From Ralstonia sp. NFACC01 (GTDB taxonomy: Bacteria > Pseudomonadota > Gammaproteobacteria > Burkholderiales > Burkholderiaceae), in assembly GCF_900115545.1 (NCBI RefSeq), contig NZ_FOWV01000006.1:47190-111189 (forward strand): 64,000 bases of DNA. Direction: 5' to 3'. Both the position numbers and the translations under genes were made by a program. Of this stretch, positions 53,974-63,065 are shown piece by piece; the stretch's first letter is position 1; every line of letters starts with the position of its first letter. The notes under the pieces are model-generated. The model was not told the DNA's origin. It did no database searches and saw nothing but the letters and a program-made list of their open reading frames with translations.

Positions 53974-55713
53974 ATGAACACCGTTGCCGACCGCAACAGC
54001 CTTACCGACCGCATCTGGCTGAAGTCGTACCCCGAGGGCGTACCCGCCGAAATCAATCCCGATCGCTATCACTCGCTGGTCGAGGTGTTTCGCGAATCGG
54101 TGGAGAAGTACCGCACCCGCGTCGCCTACGTGAGCGTCGGCACCGAGATGACCTACGACGAATGCGAACGCCAGGCCAAGCAGTTTGCGGCGTGGCTGCA
54201 ATCGCGCGGCGTGAAGAAGGGCGACCGCGTAGCGATCATGTTGCCCAACAGCCTGCAGTACCCCGTGTGCCTGTTCGGCACGCTGCTGGCCGGCGCCATC
54301 GTCGTCAACGTCAACCCGCTGTACACGGTGCCGGAACTGACGCACCAGCTGCGCGATTCCGGCGCGCAGACGATCGTCGTGCTGGAGAACTTCGCACGCA
54401 CGCTGGAGCAGGCGCTGCCCGGCAGCGAGATCCGCAACATCGTCATTACCGGCATTGGCGACCTGATGGGCGGTGCACTCAACCTCAAGGGCCGCGCGCT
54501 GAACTTCGTGATGCGCCACGTGCAGAAGCAAGTGCCGCCCTACAAACTGCCTTCGCCGGTCTGGCTGCGCGATGCGTTGGCCGGGGGCAGCTCACGCGCA
54601 ATGCAACCAGTACAACTGGCGCCGGAAGACATCGCCTTCCTGCAATACACCGGCGGCACTACGGGTGTGGCCAAGGGCGCGATGCTTACTCACCGCAACA
54701 TCATCGCCAACCTGCTGCAGGCCGAAGAGTGGTCCAAGAGCATGCTCAACGGCGGCGTGGAAACCAATGTCACGCTGTTGCCGCTGTATCACATCTTCTC
54801 GCTCACGGTGAACCTGCTGATGTTCATGACGCTGGGTGGGCGCAATATCCTGATCGCCAATCCGCGTGACACCAAGCGCGTGATTTTCATCCTGCGCAAC
54901 GAGCGCTTCTCGGGCATTGCGGGCGTGAACACGTTGTTCAATGCACTGCTGGAAGATCCCGACTTTGCCAAGCGCGATTTCTCGGCCATGAAGATCACCA
55001 TCGGTGGTGGCATGGCGGTGCAGCGGGCGATCGCGCAGCGCTGGAAAGAGGTGACGGGCCATACCATCGTTGAAGGCTACGGGCTGACGGAATGCTCGCC
55101 AGTCGTGTCGATGAACCCGCCGCACGTAACCGAATTCAGCGGCACGATCGGGCTGCCCGCGCCGTCCACCGAAGTACGCTTCAAGCGCGACGACGGCACG
55201 ATCGCACCGCTGGGCGAACCGGGCGAACTGCAGGTGCGTGGGCCGCAAGTCATGCGCGGCTACTGGCAGCGCCCCGATGAAACTGCCAAATCCATCGATG
55301 CCGAGGGCTGGTTCTCCACCGGCGACATTGGTGTGATGGACGCCAACGGCTACATCCGCCTGATCGACCGCAAGAAGGACATGATCCTGGTCTCGGGTTT
55401 CAACGTGTACCCGAACGAGATCGAAGACGTGGTGGCACTGCATCCTGAGGTGCTGGAGGTGGCGGCCATTGGCGTGCCCGACCCGGTAGCTGGCGAGCGC
55501 GTGAAGATCATCGTGGTGCCGCGCACGGGCGCCCTGACCGAGCCCGCGCTGCTCGAACACTGCCGCGCCCATTTGACCGGCTACAAGATGCCGCGCATCG
55601 TTGAGTTCCGCCATGAGGAATTGCCCAAGTCGACTGTGGGCAAGATCCTGCGCCGCGAGTTGCGCGATGCCGATCCGGACATCAAGCGCGCCCGTGCGCA
55701 GGTGCAGCAATAA
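53974..55713 (+). CDS. fadD: Long-chain fatty-acid-CoA ligase
   Basis: A 579-residue AMP-forming ligase that activates fatty acids. It has the P-loop-like motif YTGGTTGVAKGAMLTHRN at 225-242, GYGLTECSP near 368-376, the Asp of GWFSTGDIG near 446, RLIDRKKDMILVSGFNVYPNEIE near 466-488, and a C-terminal KSTVGKILRREL with the catalytic lysine. The ATG at 53974 follows GGAG; an upstream ATG at 53959 is less likely. It lies 89 bases after the thiolase gene. Confidence 0.95.
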   Translation: MNTVADRNSLTDRIWLKSYPEGVPAEINPDRYHSLVEVFRESVEKYRTRVAYVSVGTEMTYDECERQAKQFAAWLQSRGVKKGDRVAIMLPNSLQYPVCLFGTLLAGAIVVNVNPLYTVPELTHQLRDSGAQTIVVLENFARTLEQALPGSEIRNIVITGIGDLMGGALNLKGRALNFVMRHVQKQVPPYKLPSPVWLRDALAGGSSRAMQPVQLAPEDIAFLQYTGGTTGVAKGAMLTHRNIIANLLQAEEWSKSMLNGGVETNVTLLPLYHIFSLTVNLLMFMTLGGRNILIANPRDTKRVIFILRNERFSGIAGVNTLFNALLEDPDFAKRDFSAMKITIGGGMAVQRAIAQRWKEVTGHTIVEGYGLTECSPVVSMNPPHVTEFSGTIGLPAPSTEVRFKRDDGTIAPLGEPGELQVRGPQVMRGYWQRPDETAKSIDAEGWFSTGDIGVMDANGYIRLIDRKKDMILVSGFNVYPNEIEDVVALHPEVLEVAAIGVPDPVAGERVKIIVVPRTGALTEPALLEHCRAHLTGYKMPRIVEFRHEELPKSTVGKILRRELRDADPDIKRARAQVQQ

Positions 55714-55733
55714 CGCCAACATCGGAGACCTGT

Positions 55734-56651
55734 ATGCAGTTGCGTACCCTCGCCCTGGCCACGGTGCTGGCCGGCGCCGCACACGCCTGGGCCCAGCCTG
55801 CAGCGCCGGAAGCTCCTGCGCCTGCCGCGGCCGCACAGACCACCGCACCGACCGCCGCACCGCAATCGGCGGCCATCGGCAGCTTTGCCGCCATGGACAT
55901 CGCCAGGCAGACGGCGTGGCTCACCAGCCAGGTCAACGCCAACGCGTTTGCGGCCTGGTCCGACGAAGACGTACTGGCCATGGCGCAGGCCATGAAGCCC
56001 GAAACGCTGGTGCGTTGGCTCAAGGCCGAAGTGGCCAAGCTGCCGGAATATGAATACCGCATGCGCCGCCAGGAACGCGTCAAAGACCAGTGGCAAAGCC
56101 AACCGGCGCTCATGCTGATCCGCTATCGCAATGCGCCGCGCCAGGTCTACGCGCGTTGGCTCAAAGGCGGTTCGCACGCCGGTCAGGAAATCATCTACGA
56201 CGAAACCGTGCGCAAGGATGAGATGTACGGCCACCTTGGCGGGCTCGTCGGTTTCGTGGCGATCTGGAGTGCGCTGGATGGCTCGCTGGCCAGATCGCAG
56301 TCGAACCACACGGCGCGCGAGCTGGGGCTGCAGTTCATCGTCGATACGCTCGAACGCGACGGACGTGCCCACTTGGCAGCCGGCGGCAGCGGCAAGTTCA
56401 GTGAAGCCAAGATGGTGACCGAAGACGGTGAACGCATGCTGCGGCTGACGTGGGATGCGCCAAGTGGACCACCCACGTTCTACGCCAAGCGCGTACGCCT
56501 GTATTTCGACCTCAAAAACCCGTGGGTGCGCATTGAAGAAGCGTGGGACGAATCAGGAAATCAGCTCGAGAAAATCGTTATTGAGAGCGTGACGCGCAAG
56601 ACCTGGAACGACCAGACTTTCAACCCTAAAAATCCGGAATACAAATTTTAG
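55734..56651 (+). CDS. Exported DUF1571 protein
   Basis: A 305-residue protein with a signal peptide (about 1-20, ending AWA) and a low-complexity Ala/Pro/Thr stretch to about 45. The rest matches DUF1571: YEYRMRRQERVKDQWQSQPALMLIRYRNAPRQVYARWLKGGSHAGQEIIYDE near 104-155. The function is unknown; a LolA-like lipid-handling fold is conceivable from the pattern. Twenty bases after fadD, so probably co-transcribed with the fatty-acid genes. Confidence 0.8.
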   Translation: MQLRTLALATVLAGAAHAWAQPAAPEAPAPAAAAQTTAPTAAPQSAAIGSFAAMDIARQTAWLTSQVNANAFAAWSDEDVLAMAQAMKPETLVRWLKAEVAKLPEYEYRMRRQERVKDQWQSQPALMLIRYRNAPRQVYARWLKGGSHAGQEIIYDETVRKDEMYGHLGGLVGFVAIWSALDGSLARSQSNHTARELGLQFIVDTLERDGRAHLAAGGSGKFSEAKMVTEDGERMLRLTWDAPSGPPTFYAKRVRLYFDLKNPWVRIEEAWDESGNQLEKIVIESVTRKTWNDQTFNPKNPEYKF

Positions 56652-56862
56652 ACAGCCGCCCGGAGACCGTTGTGGGCCAAGGCTCCGCCGACCGGTGGAG
56701 AGTATGAAACGAGACTAGGGGAAACCCCTTGTTGCGTGCGTACACGCTAGAGGAAAACTTCGATCATCGCGGCGCAACCGAACAAAAGCGCTGCGTTATG
56801 CTGCGGAAACACAAATCGCCACACCAAGGCGTGATAACAATCCAATCCAGAGAGACAACCAC

Positions 56863-57789
56863 ATGAACCGCACCGCCCGCCGCCTTGCTGCAGCCCTTGC
56901 CTGCGCTGCCGCCAGCACACTTGCTGCCCCCCTGGCTCACGCCCAATCCACCGCAGAGGCCAATGTGGCCGCAAGCGCCAGCAGCGGTAGCGGCAGTGGC
57001 ACTAGCAGCGGTGGCGGCTTCAGCGGTTTCATGGACAACTACGTCTGGGGCCGTAACGTCATGGCACTGGGCTGGTTCTACATTCGCCCGATGGATTCGG
57101 CCACGCCGCTGACCACCACCACCAGCGCGCTGGGCCTGGGCACCTACCAGTCGCCAGGAACTGACGTGAAAGTCAGTAACGCGAATACGCTGTCGCTCAC
57201 GTTCACGCACTTCTTTACCGACAACATCGCCGGTACGTTCGTGGGTGGCGTGCCTCCCAAGTTCAACCTGTATGGCAGCGGCAATGTGATCGCGCCGGTG
57301 CCGGTTGTCGGACCGCTGACGCTGATCAACCTGGGCCTGCCGCAAAACAACCCGGTCGCCACCGTGCGTGAATGGAGCCCGGCGATCGTCGCGCAGTACT
57401 ACTTCGGCACCAAGGAAAGCAAGCTGCGCCCGTTTGTCGGCGCAGGCGTCAGCTACAACTTCTTTACCAACCTGAAGCTGAATCAAAACTTCGTCAACGG
57501 CCTGCAAAATCTGGGGCAGGTGCTGCAGCTCGGCATGGGCCAGGTTCCGACGGGCCCGGCCAAGGTGACGGCGGAAACGTCCAGCTCGTGGACGCCCGTC
57601 GCCAACGTGGGCGTGTCGTATGAGTTCGCCAAGAACTGGACCGCCATCGGCACGGTGTCGTATCTGCCGCTGAAGACGACTTCCACCATCACGATCCGCA
57701 GCCAGCAAGGCCAGGTGCTGGCGGTCAATAAGACCGACATCAAGGTCGACCCGGTCGTGTTCGGGCTGGCCGTGGGTTACAAGTTCTAA
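56863..57789 (+). CDS. OmpW-family outer-membrane protein
   Basis: A 308-residue porin-like protein. A signal peptide of about 28 residues (ending AHA) precedes a Ser/Gly-rich linker, then an eight-stranded barrel with GWFYIRPMDS near 68, LTFTHFFTDNIAGTFVGG near 111, QYYFGTKESKLRPFVGAGVSYNFF near 178, and terminal GLAVGYKF ending in Phe as outer-membrane proteins do. OmpW/AlkL proteins let small hydrophobic compounds enter, which fits the fatty-acid locus. A separate promoter is likely in the 211-base gap upstream, which also has an AGGGG-AAA-CCCCT hairpin at 56717-56729. Confidence 0.9.
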   Translation: MNRTARRLAAALACAAASTLAAPLAHAQSTAEANVAASASSGSGSGTSSGGGFSGFMDNYVWGRNVMALGWFYIRPMDSATPLTTTTSALGLGTYQSPGTDVKVSNANTLSLTFTHFFTDNIAGTFVGGVPPKFNLYGSGNVIAPVPVVGPLTLINLGLPQNNPVATVREWSPAIVAQYYFGTKESKLRPFVGAGVSYNFFTNLKLNQNFVNGLQNLGQVLQLGMGQVPTGPAKVTAETSSSWTPVANVGVSYEFAKNWTAIGTVSYLPLKTTSTITIRSQQGQVLAVNKTDIKVDPVVFGLAVGYKF

Positions 57790-57810
57790 GCCGCAGAATT
57801 GCGCCATGGC

Positions 57811-57834
57811 AAACGCCACCTCCGGGTGGCGTTT
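57811..57834 (+). terminator. Terminator of ompW-like gene
   Basis: Ten-base arms AAACGCCACC/GGTGGCGTTT with a 4-base loop, followed by TTTTC-type run. Closes the fatty-acid gene cluster. Confidence 0.85.
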
Positions 57835-57929
57835 TTCATTGGGGCGCGACCCGATATCATGGCGGACTATTACGCGCTGATTGACGCGCCGATTTCCGGA
57901 TTCCCCCGCCCCACACCCATCTCTCATCC

Positions 57930-58928
57930 ATGAGCCAGCCTTCCATCGCCATCGTCGGAGCCGGCATTGCCGGTGTTGCCTGTGCCAACGCGCTTGCCGC
58001 AGAAGGCATTGCCACCACGGTCTATGAGCGCGCGGGCGGTGTGGGGGGCCGGTTAGCCACCACGGTGCTGCCCGAAGCCGCACCGGCGTATGCGTTCGAC
58101 CACGGCGCGCAGTCATTCAACGTGCGCAGCGAGGCCTTCCGCCGCGCGGTGGATGCCGCCGGCCGTCAGGGCTCGGTGCTGCCGTGGCCTGCGCGCTGGG
58201 GCCATCGCACGGCCGATGGGCTGGAAGCCGATTCACGCGACGAAGCCCGCTACGTCGGCCTGCCCGGCATGGGCGCGCTGGTGCGCAGCCTGGCGACGCC
58301 ACTGGATGTGCGTTTCGGCCACGCCGTTACACGTGTGGCGCACGATGGCCGGCGCTGGACGATCGAGCGCGACGGCACAGAGACCGCGCACGCCGACATC
58401 ATCGCACTGGCCCTGCCTGCGCCCGAACTACCGGCGTTGTTTCATGGCGCCACGCCGGCGTCGCTGCAGGAAGCCATCGCCCCGGTGCACTACGCCCCGT
58501 GCTGGGCGCTGATGATGGGTTTTGTGCAACCGCTGGACCTGCCGTATGACGGCATCCGGATCGACGACGACATGCTCGCCTGGGCCGCCCGTGACAACAC
58601 CAAGCCGGGCCGCGTCATGGTCGATGAATCCTGGGTGGTGCATGCATCGCCGGGCTGGTCGGCCGCACATGCTCAGGACACGCCCGAACAGGCGCTCCAC
58701 GCCATGCACGCCCGCTTTGCCGAAGCCTTCCCGGGCATGCCCCAGCCTGATGTGATGGCCGCGCACCTGTGGCCGCACGCACTGGTGGAGCAGTCCGCCG
58801 GCATGCCCTGCCACTGGGACGCCGCCGCCCGCCTGGGTGCCTGCGGTGATTGGTGCGAAGGCCCGCGCGTGGAAGCCGCGTTCCTGAGCGGCGTGGCCTT
58901 GGCCGCCAAGATTGCCGAAGCGCTATAA
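57930..58928 (+). CDS. Renalase-like FAD/NAD(P)-dependent oxidoreductase
   Basis: A 332-residue flavoprotein of the amine oxidase/renalase type. It begins SIAIVGAGIAGVACANALAAEGIATTVYERAGGVGGRLAT, the FAD dinucleotide fold with the GGRLAT extension. It has FDHGAQSFNVRSEAFRRAV near 54-72 and a C-terminal CGDWCEGPRVEAAFLSGVALAAKI second FAD motif. Substrate is unknown. It is a single gene between the ompW terminator and a small exported protein. Confidence 0.87.
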   Translation: MSQPSIAIVGAGIAGVACANALAAEGIATTVYERAGGVGGRLATTVLPEAAPAYAFDHGAQSFNVRSEAFRRAVDAAGRQGSVLPWPARWGHRTADGLEADSRDEARYVGLPGMGALVRSLATPLDVRFGHAVTRVAHDGRRWTIERDGTETAHADIIALALPAPELPALFHGATPASLQEAIAPVHYAPCWALMMGFVQPLDLPYDGIRIDDDMLAWAARDNTKPGRVMVDESWVVHASPGWSAAHAQDTPEQALHAMHARFAEAFPGMPQPDVMAAHLWPHALVEQSAGMPCHWDAAARLGACGDWCEGPRVEAAFLSGVALAAKIAEAL

Positions 58929-59018
58929 GACTTCGCCCCGGAACGCTACAATATCGGGTTGTCTCGTGTTTCGTGTGCCGGGTCGCTCACCCGGCGGTGG
59001 CTTTCTCCTGACGACGCC

Positions 59019-59432
59019 ATGCGCACCCGACGCCAAGTCCTCGCCCTCGCCTTTGCTGCCGTTGCTGCGGCATCAGCGCCGCTGCTGTCCCATGCGCAAG
59101 TGCTGCGTAACATTCCGGCGGCGGCTCCGGCAGCCCAGTTGACCATCAATTCGGCCAACTCCGGCACGCTGAGTACCGGCAGCACCGGGATCGTCCGCAT
59201 CCTGCTGTTGGGCTTTGGGAGCACCAGCGCCGATATCCGCTTCGCCCCGGGCGTGCGGATCCTGTCGCTGGATGGGCGGCTGCTTCCACCGGGTTCGGTG
59301 GTCGGCCAGACGTTCAAGGTGCGCTATCAGCTCGATCTGTATCAGCAGTTGCTGACAGCCTGGGTTGTCAGCGATGACGATTACAAGGCTGCGGTGGCCG
59401 CACAGAGTCAGGCGCAAGCGCAGTCTCAGTAG
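59019..59432 (+). CDS. Small exported protein of unknown function
   Basis: A 137-residue protein. The N-terminus MRTRRQVLALAFAAVAAASAPLLSHAQ is a clear signal peptide (possibly of the twin-Arg kind, MRTRR). The mature part has a beta-rich segment with TGIVRILLLGFGSTSADIRFAPGVRILSLDGRLLPPGSVV and ends in a Gln-rich AQAQSQ stretch. No family recognised. The ATG at 59019 is preferred because it begins the signal peptide. A TACAAT -10-like box lies at 58947-58952. It is 51 bases upstream of miaB. Confidence 0.75.
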   Translation: MRTRRQVLALAFAAVAAASAPLLSHAQVLRNIPAAAPAAQLTINSANSGTLSTGSTGIVRILLLGFGSTSADIRFAPGVRILSLDGRLLPPGSVVGQTFKVRYQLDLYQQLLTAWVVSDDDYKAAVAAQSQAQAQSQ

Positions 59433-59483
59433 TCAGAGCCCCCACGAAGCACGTGCCCCCAGGTCAACCACTGTGAACGGCAC

Positions 59484-60854
59484 ATGAAAAAAGTCTTCAT
59501 CAAAACCTACGGCTGCCAGATGAACGAGTACGACTCGGACAAGATGTCCGACGTGCTCAACGCGGCTGAAGGCCTCGTCCCCACCGACACGCCCGAAGAT
59601 GCGGACGTGATCCTCTTCAACACATGCTCCGTGCGCGAGAAGGCGCAGGAAAAGGTGTTTTCCGAGCTCGGCCGCGTCAAGGCACTCAAGGCGCTCAAGC
59701 CGGATCTCGTGGTCGGCGTAGGTGGCTGCGTGGCCAGTCAGGAAGGCGCGTCCATCGTGGCGCGCGCACCTTACGTGGACGTGGTGTTCGGCCCGCAGAC
59801 GCTGCACCGCCTGCCGGAGCTGATCGCAGCGCGCCGCCGTACGGGCCGCTCGCAGGTCGACGTGTCGTTCCCCGAAATCGAAAAGTTCGACCACCTTCCC
59901 CCCGCGCGCGTGGATGGCGCCACCGCCTTCGTGTCGATCATGGAAGGCTGCTCGAAATACTGCAGCTACTGCGTGGTGCCGTACACGCGCGGCGAAGAAG
60001 TCTCGCGCCCGTTCGACGACGTGCTGGCCGAAGTGGCTGGCTTGGCCGAGCAGGGTGTGCGTGAAGTCACGCTGCTGGGCCAGAACGTCAACGCCTACAT
60101 CGGCAAGATGGGCGATACCAGCGAGCGTGCGGACTTCGCGCTGCTGCTGGAATACGTCGCCGAGATCCCGGGCATCGAGCGCATCCGCTACACGACCAGC
60201 CACCCGAAGGAATTCAGCTCGCGCCTGATCGAGGCCTATGCCACCAACCCGAAGCTCGTCGACCACCTGCACCTGCCCGTGCAGCATGGCTCCGACCGCA
60301 TCCTGATGGCGATGAAGCGTGGCTACACGGTGCTCGAATACAAGAGCAGCATCCGCAAGCTGCGCGCGATCCGGCCGAATATCTCGATCGCCACCGACTT
60401 CATCGTCGGTTTCCCGGGCGAGACCGATGCGGATTTCGCCAAGACGATGGACCTGATCCACGAGATCGGCTACGACACGTCGTTCAGCTTCATCTACAGC
60501 CCGCGCCCTGGCACGCCGGCCGCCAACCTGCACGACGACACGCCGCAGGCCGTCAAGCTCGAACGCCTGAAACATTTGCAGGCGACCATCGAAGAGAACG
60601 TGGCGCGCATCAGCCAGGGCATGGTCGGCAGCGTGCAGCGCATTCTGGTGGAAGGCCCGTCGCGCAAGGATCCGACGGAACTGCACGGCCGCACCGAGAA
60701 CAACCGCGTCGTCAACTTCGCGCTGCCCGATCTGCCGCAGGCGCGCCGCGAACAGCTGATCGGCCAGATGCTCGACGTGCGCATCGTGCACGCCTTCCCG
60801 CATTCGCTGCGCGGCGAAGTGGCGGAACAGCGTACGGCCAGCGCGACTCACTGA
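59484..60854 (+). CDS. miaB: tRNA-2-methylthio-N6-dimethylallyladenosine synthase MiaB
   Basis: A radical-SAM methylthiotransferase modifying A37 of tRNAs reading U-starting codons. The 456-residue protein has the N-terminal auxiliary cluster cysteines Cys11, Cys48 and Cys82, and the radical-SAM CxxxCxxC at Cys156, Cys160 and Cys163 (GCSKYCSYC). A C-terminal TRAM domain follows. Start [18 protein letters not shown] is canonical. First gene of the conserved miaB-phoH-ybeY group. Confidence 0.97.
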   Translation: MKKVFIKTYGCQMNEYDSDKMSDVLNAAEGLVPTDTPEDADVILFNTCSVREKAQEKVFSELGRVKALKALKPDLVVGVGGCVASQEGASIVARAPYVDVVFGPQTLHRLPELIAARRRTGRSQVDVSFPEIEKFDHLPPARVDGATAFVSIMEGCSKYCSYCVVPYTRGEEVSRPFDDVLAEVAGLAEQGVREVTLLGQNVNAYIGKMGDTSERADFALLLEYVAEIPGIERIRYTTSHPKEFSSRLIEAYATNPKLVDHLHLPVQHGSDRILMAMKRGYTVLEYKSSIRKLRAIRPNISIATDFIVGFPGETDADFAKTMDLIHEIGYDTSFSFIYSPRPGTPAANLHDDTPQAVKLERLKHLQATIEENVARISQGMVGSVQRILVEGPSRKDPTELHGRTENNRVVNFALPDLPQARREQLIGQMLDVRIVHAFPHSLRGEVAEQRTASATH

Positions 60855-60875
60855 TCGTCAACACGACCTGACTTG

Positions 60876-61868
60876 ATGAAACCCACCACCGCAGAATTCA
60901 CAGCGCCGAAGAACGACAACACGCGCCTGCAGAACCTGTGCGGGCCGCTGGACGAGAACCTGCGCCAGATCGAGCAAGCGCTGGACGTGACCATCAACCG
61001 GCGCGGCAGCAAGTTCACCGTGCGTGGCGCCAATGCACAAGGCGCGGCCAACGCGCTAGAGACGTTCTACAACGCCGCGCGTGAGCCGCTGTCGGTGGAC
61101 GACATCCAGCTCGGCCTGGTGGAAACCCGCCAGGTGGCCGCACACGGGGCGTACCTGCCGGAATCGAGCGCCGACGTGCCGGATGGCAATGATCTGTCGC
61201 CGGTGCTGCATACGCGGCGCACCGATCTGCATGGCCGCACACCGATGCAGCGCGAGTACCTGCGTAGCATCCTCTCGCACGACCTGTCATTCGGCATCGG
61301 CCCCGCGGGTACGGGCAAGACGTATCTGGCGGTGGCCTGTGCGGTGGATGCGCTGGAGCGCGACGCCATCAAGCGCATCGTGCTGACACGCCCCGCCGTG
61401 GAAGCCGGCGAACGCCTGGGCTTCCTGCCCGGCGATCTTGCACAAAAGGTGGACCCGTACCTGCGCCCGCTGTACGACGCGCTGTACGATCTGCTCGGCT
61501 TCGACAAGACGCAGAAGATGTTCGAGCGCCAGATGATCGAGATCGCGCCGCTGGCGTACATGCGCGGGCGCACGCTCAATCACGCCTTCATCATCCTGGA
61601 CGAAGCCCAGAACACCACGCCTGAACAGATGAAGATGTTCCTCACGCGGATCGGCTTCGGCTCCAAGGCGGTGATCACCGGCGATACAACGCAGATCGAT
61701 CTGCCGCGCGGCCAGAAGAGCGGCCTGATCGAAGCGCAGCATGTGCTGCGTGACGTGCGCGGCGTAGCGATGACGCGCTTTACCAGCGTTGACGTGGTGC
61801 GGCACCCGCTGGTGGCCCGCATCGTCGAGGCCTATGACGAATTCCATGCCCAGCATAAAGATGCATAA
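60876..61868 (+). CDS. ybeZ: PhoH-like ATPase (YbeZ)
   Basis: A 330-residue P-loop ATPase. Walker A GPAGTGKT is at 142-149 and Walker B appears in FIILDEAQNTTPEQ near 243-256. An N-terminal nucleic-acid-binding (KH-like) region is at about 20-70. YbeZ works with YbeY in rRNA processing. The ATG at 60876 is preferred over the TTG just before. It lies 21 bases after miaB and 12 before ybeY. Confidence 0.95.
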   Translation: MKPTTAEFTAPKNDNTRLQNLCGPLDENLRQIEQALDVTINRRGSKFTVRGANAQGAANALETFYNAAREPLSVDDIQLGLVETRQVAAHGAYLPESSADVPDGNDLSPVLHTRRTDLHGRTPMQREYLRSILSHDLSFGIGPAGTGKTYLAVACAVDALERDAIKRIVLTRPAVEAGERLGFLPGDLAQKVDPYLRPLYDALYDLLGFDKTQKMFERQMIEIAPLAYMRGRTLNHAFIILDEAQNTTPEQMKMFLTRIGFGSKAVITGDTTQIDLPRGQKSGLIEAQHVLRDVRGVAMTRFTSVDVVRHPLVARIVEAYDEFHAQHKDA

Positions 61869-61880
61869 GGACACCTGAAC

Positions 61881-62693
61881 GTGGCTAAAGCAAAGACCGA
61901 TACCAAAGCAAAACCCAAGAAGACCCAACCCACGGCGGCCGAGTCATTCGGCCCACGCGTCGACGTATTCGACGCCCAAGGCAAACCCAAGACGGTCGAC
62001 GCCAGCGCGCTGCGCATCGCATTTGCCGATGGTCGCAGCCTGATCCTCGGTCTGCCGAATACCGTGGACGGGCCAATCACCCTGGTTGCCGAGCACGCCG
62101 ACGCCGACATGCACGCCATGCTCTCGCTGCGCCCCGAGCACCACGACAGCATCACGTTGCGCATCGAAACCCAGGCCGCTGAGTTGGCCGACTCCAAGGA
62201 AGAAGCCTTCGATGACGACACTGCCGGCGCCGAGATGCTCACGCTCGACCTGACGGTGCAGTACGGCGACGAACTCAAGGCCGCCGCACGCAAGGCGCTG
62301 CCCAAGGAGCAAGACATCGAAGCGTGGATCGCCCCCGCACTGTTTGCCGATGCGCAACTCAACGTGCGCTTTGTCGGCGAAGAAGAAGGTCGCACGCTCA
62401 ACCGCACCTACCGCGGCAAGGACTACGCGACCAACGTGCTGACCTTCTCGTACGCAGAGAGCGAGGAAGACCCGGTCTACGCCGACATCGTGCTCTGCTG
62501 CGCGGTGGTCGAAAAGGAAGCGAAGGAACAGAAGAAGCCGCTGCTCGCGCACTACGCGCATCTGATCGTGCACGGCGCGCTGCACGCCCAGGGCTACGAC
62601 CACGAAGACGCGGCCGATGCAAAGGAAATGGAAGGCATCGAAACGGAGATCCTTCGCGACCTCGGTTTTGCCGATCCGTACGCAGCTCGTTAA
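61881..62693 (+). CDS. ybeY: rRNA maturation endonuclease YbeY, long form
   Basis: A zinc-dependent endoribonuclease for 16S rRNA 3' maturation and ribosome quality control. The catalytic zinc site is [11 protein letters not shown] (His231, His235, His241). The core family length is about 155; here the first ~115 residues are extra. They comprise a Lys-rich tail and a beta-rich part with [21 protein letters not shown], a domain that resembles DUF971-like folds only loosely. The start is a GTG at 61881. Last gene of miaB-phoH-ybeY before a terminator. Confidence 0.93.
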   Translation: MAKAKTDTKAKPKKTQPTAAESFGPRVDVFDAQGKPKTVDASALRIAFADGRSLILGLPNTVDGPITLVAEHADADMHAMLSLRPEHHDSITLRIETQAAELADSKEEAFDDDTAGAEMLTLDLTVQYGDELKAAARKALPKEQDIEAWIAPALFADAQLNVRFVGEEEGRTLNRTYRGKDYATNVLTFSYAESEEDPVYADIVLCCAVVEKEAKEQKKPLLAHYAHLIVHGALHAQGYDHEDAADAKEMEGIETEILRDLGFADPYAAR

Positions 62694-62714
62694 AGCGCAA
62701 CGCGCTTGATGTTC

Positions 62715-62740
62715 AAACGCCGGCCTCGCGCCGGCGTTTT
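62715..62740 (+). terminator. Terminator of miaB-phoH-ybeY
   Basis: Ten-base arms AAACGCCGGC/GCCGGCGTTT with a 5-base loop, followed by TTGCTTTT. Separates ybeY from the secreted His-rich protein gene. Confidence 0.85.
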
Positions 62741-63065
62741 GCTTTTGCATGTTCCATTCTTGTAGCGTGCTGTTTCAACACTGAATCAACCCGCATTGAC
62801 GCAAACCCAGTTCCGACAACGGTTTACGGGTTTTCCTCCGCCATTCGGCGCATGCTCGCGCCGTTCGAATCGCGCATACACGTCGCACAGGCCGTCGGCC
62901 ATCCGGAACCCTCGCCGCTCTCCGTATGGCGCATGGGTTTTGCCGTAGCGATTTCTATCCTCCACGCATAAGCCGCCGCTCGAGCGCGCTTCACGAATTC
63001 GGCGCAAACGAGCGCCATCGGCCAGCCCGGGCACAGACGGGCGAGGCCACCGCGGGGAGGTCATC
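62741..63065. other. Region upstream of the His-rich protein gene
   Basis: About 325 bases with no convincing gene; frames there show no family resemblance. It probably holds the promoter and leader of the 63066 gene, but I see no strong promoter match. An AGG just before the ATG is the only ribosome-site candidate. Confidence 0.5.

Noticed and set aside
53739..54869. A 376-codon plus-strand frame overlapping thiolase and fadD
   Set aside because: Arg/Pro/Gln-rich shadow in a different frame of two real genes.
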